From Ostrinia nubilalis (Eukaryota; Arthropoda; Insecta; Lepidoptera; Crambidae): a stretch of 64,000 nt of DNA. The position numbers and the translations under genes are program-made. The DNA is taken from positions 994,501-1,058,500 of the forward strand of contig NC_087112.1 of the NCBI RefSeq assembly GCF_963855985.1. The letters are read 5' to 3'. Shown here piece after piece: positions 59,931 through 64,000 of this stretch; the stretch's first letter is position 1; each line of letters opens with the position of its first letter. The notes beneath the pieces were generated by a model. The model searched no databases. It was not told where the DNA came from and saw only the letters and a list, made by a program, of their open reading frames with translations.

Positions 59931-64000
<4,070 letters not shown>

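Overview
This window is animal nuclear DNA, most likely from a moth or butterfly. The protein-coding pieces are short exons with GT-AG introns. The genes are insect talin, vinculin and MADF-BESS factors, and the introns are crowded with foldback MITEs, hAT-type elements, RTE/CR1-like LINE 3' ends, tRNA-derived SINEs and a BEL/Pao remnant. The organism call is inference from repeat style and gene content; no species can be named from the sequence alone.

Layout. From 45877 down to the left edge, the minus strand carries one very long talin gene (41 coding exons, 1760 codons in the window, open at its 3' end). Exons between 45877 and 30646 encode the FERM head (F0-F3), and 30646-30072 encodes the linker. 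From 29618 leftward the rod is built from tandem copies of a seven-exon unit (called here f-e-d-c-b-a-g) that matches the R1+R2 pair of ordinary talin. Unit 1 is abbreviated. Units 2, 3 and 4 are each 301 codons (unit 2 is one nucleotide longer because of its entry phase). Unit 5 runs off the window edge. Several introns also hold decayed tandem copies of exon 3' ends with their splice donors.

Two small MADF-BESS genes on the plus strand (36673-37834 and 39303-40716) are nested in the 7.3-kb intron between talin head exons 5 and 6.

From about 46.2 to 58.9 kb there is no recognisable gene; it is intergenic or 5' regulatory DNA with transposon debris. At 59911-64000, also on the minus strand, are the last four coding exons of vinculin, ending in the canonical C-terminus. 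Immediately beyond the vinculin stop is a 49-bp minisatellite of about 15 copies, whose repeat unit contains the last vinculin codons and stop.

Talin and vinculin are direct partners at integrin adhesions: vinculin binds helices of the talin rod, many of them in R1-R2. Here the gene for the partner lies directly upstream of a talin in which that very rod segment has been multiplied. This is the most interesting feature of the window. Exon boundaries were read by hand and checked by splice consensus and by phase continuity through all 41 exons.
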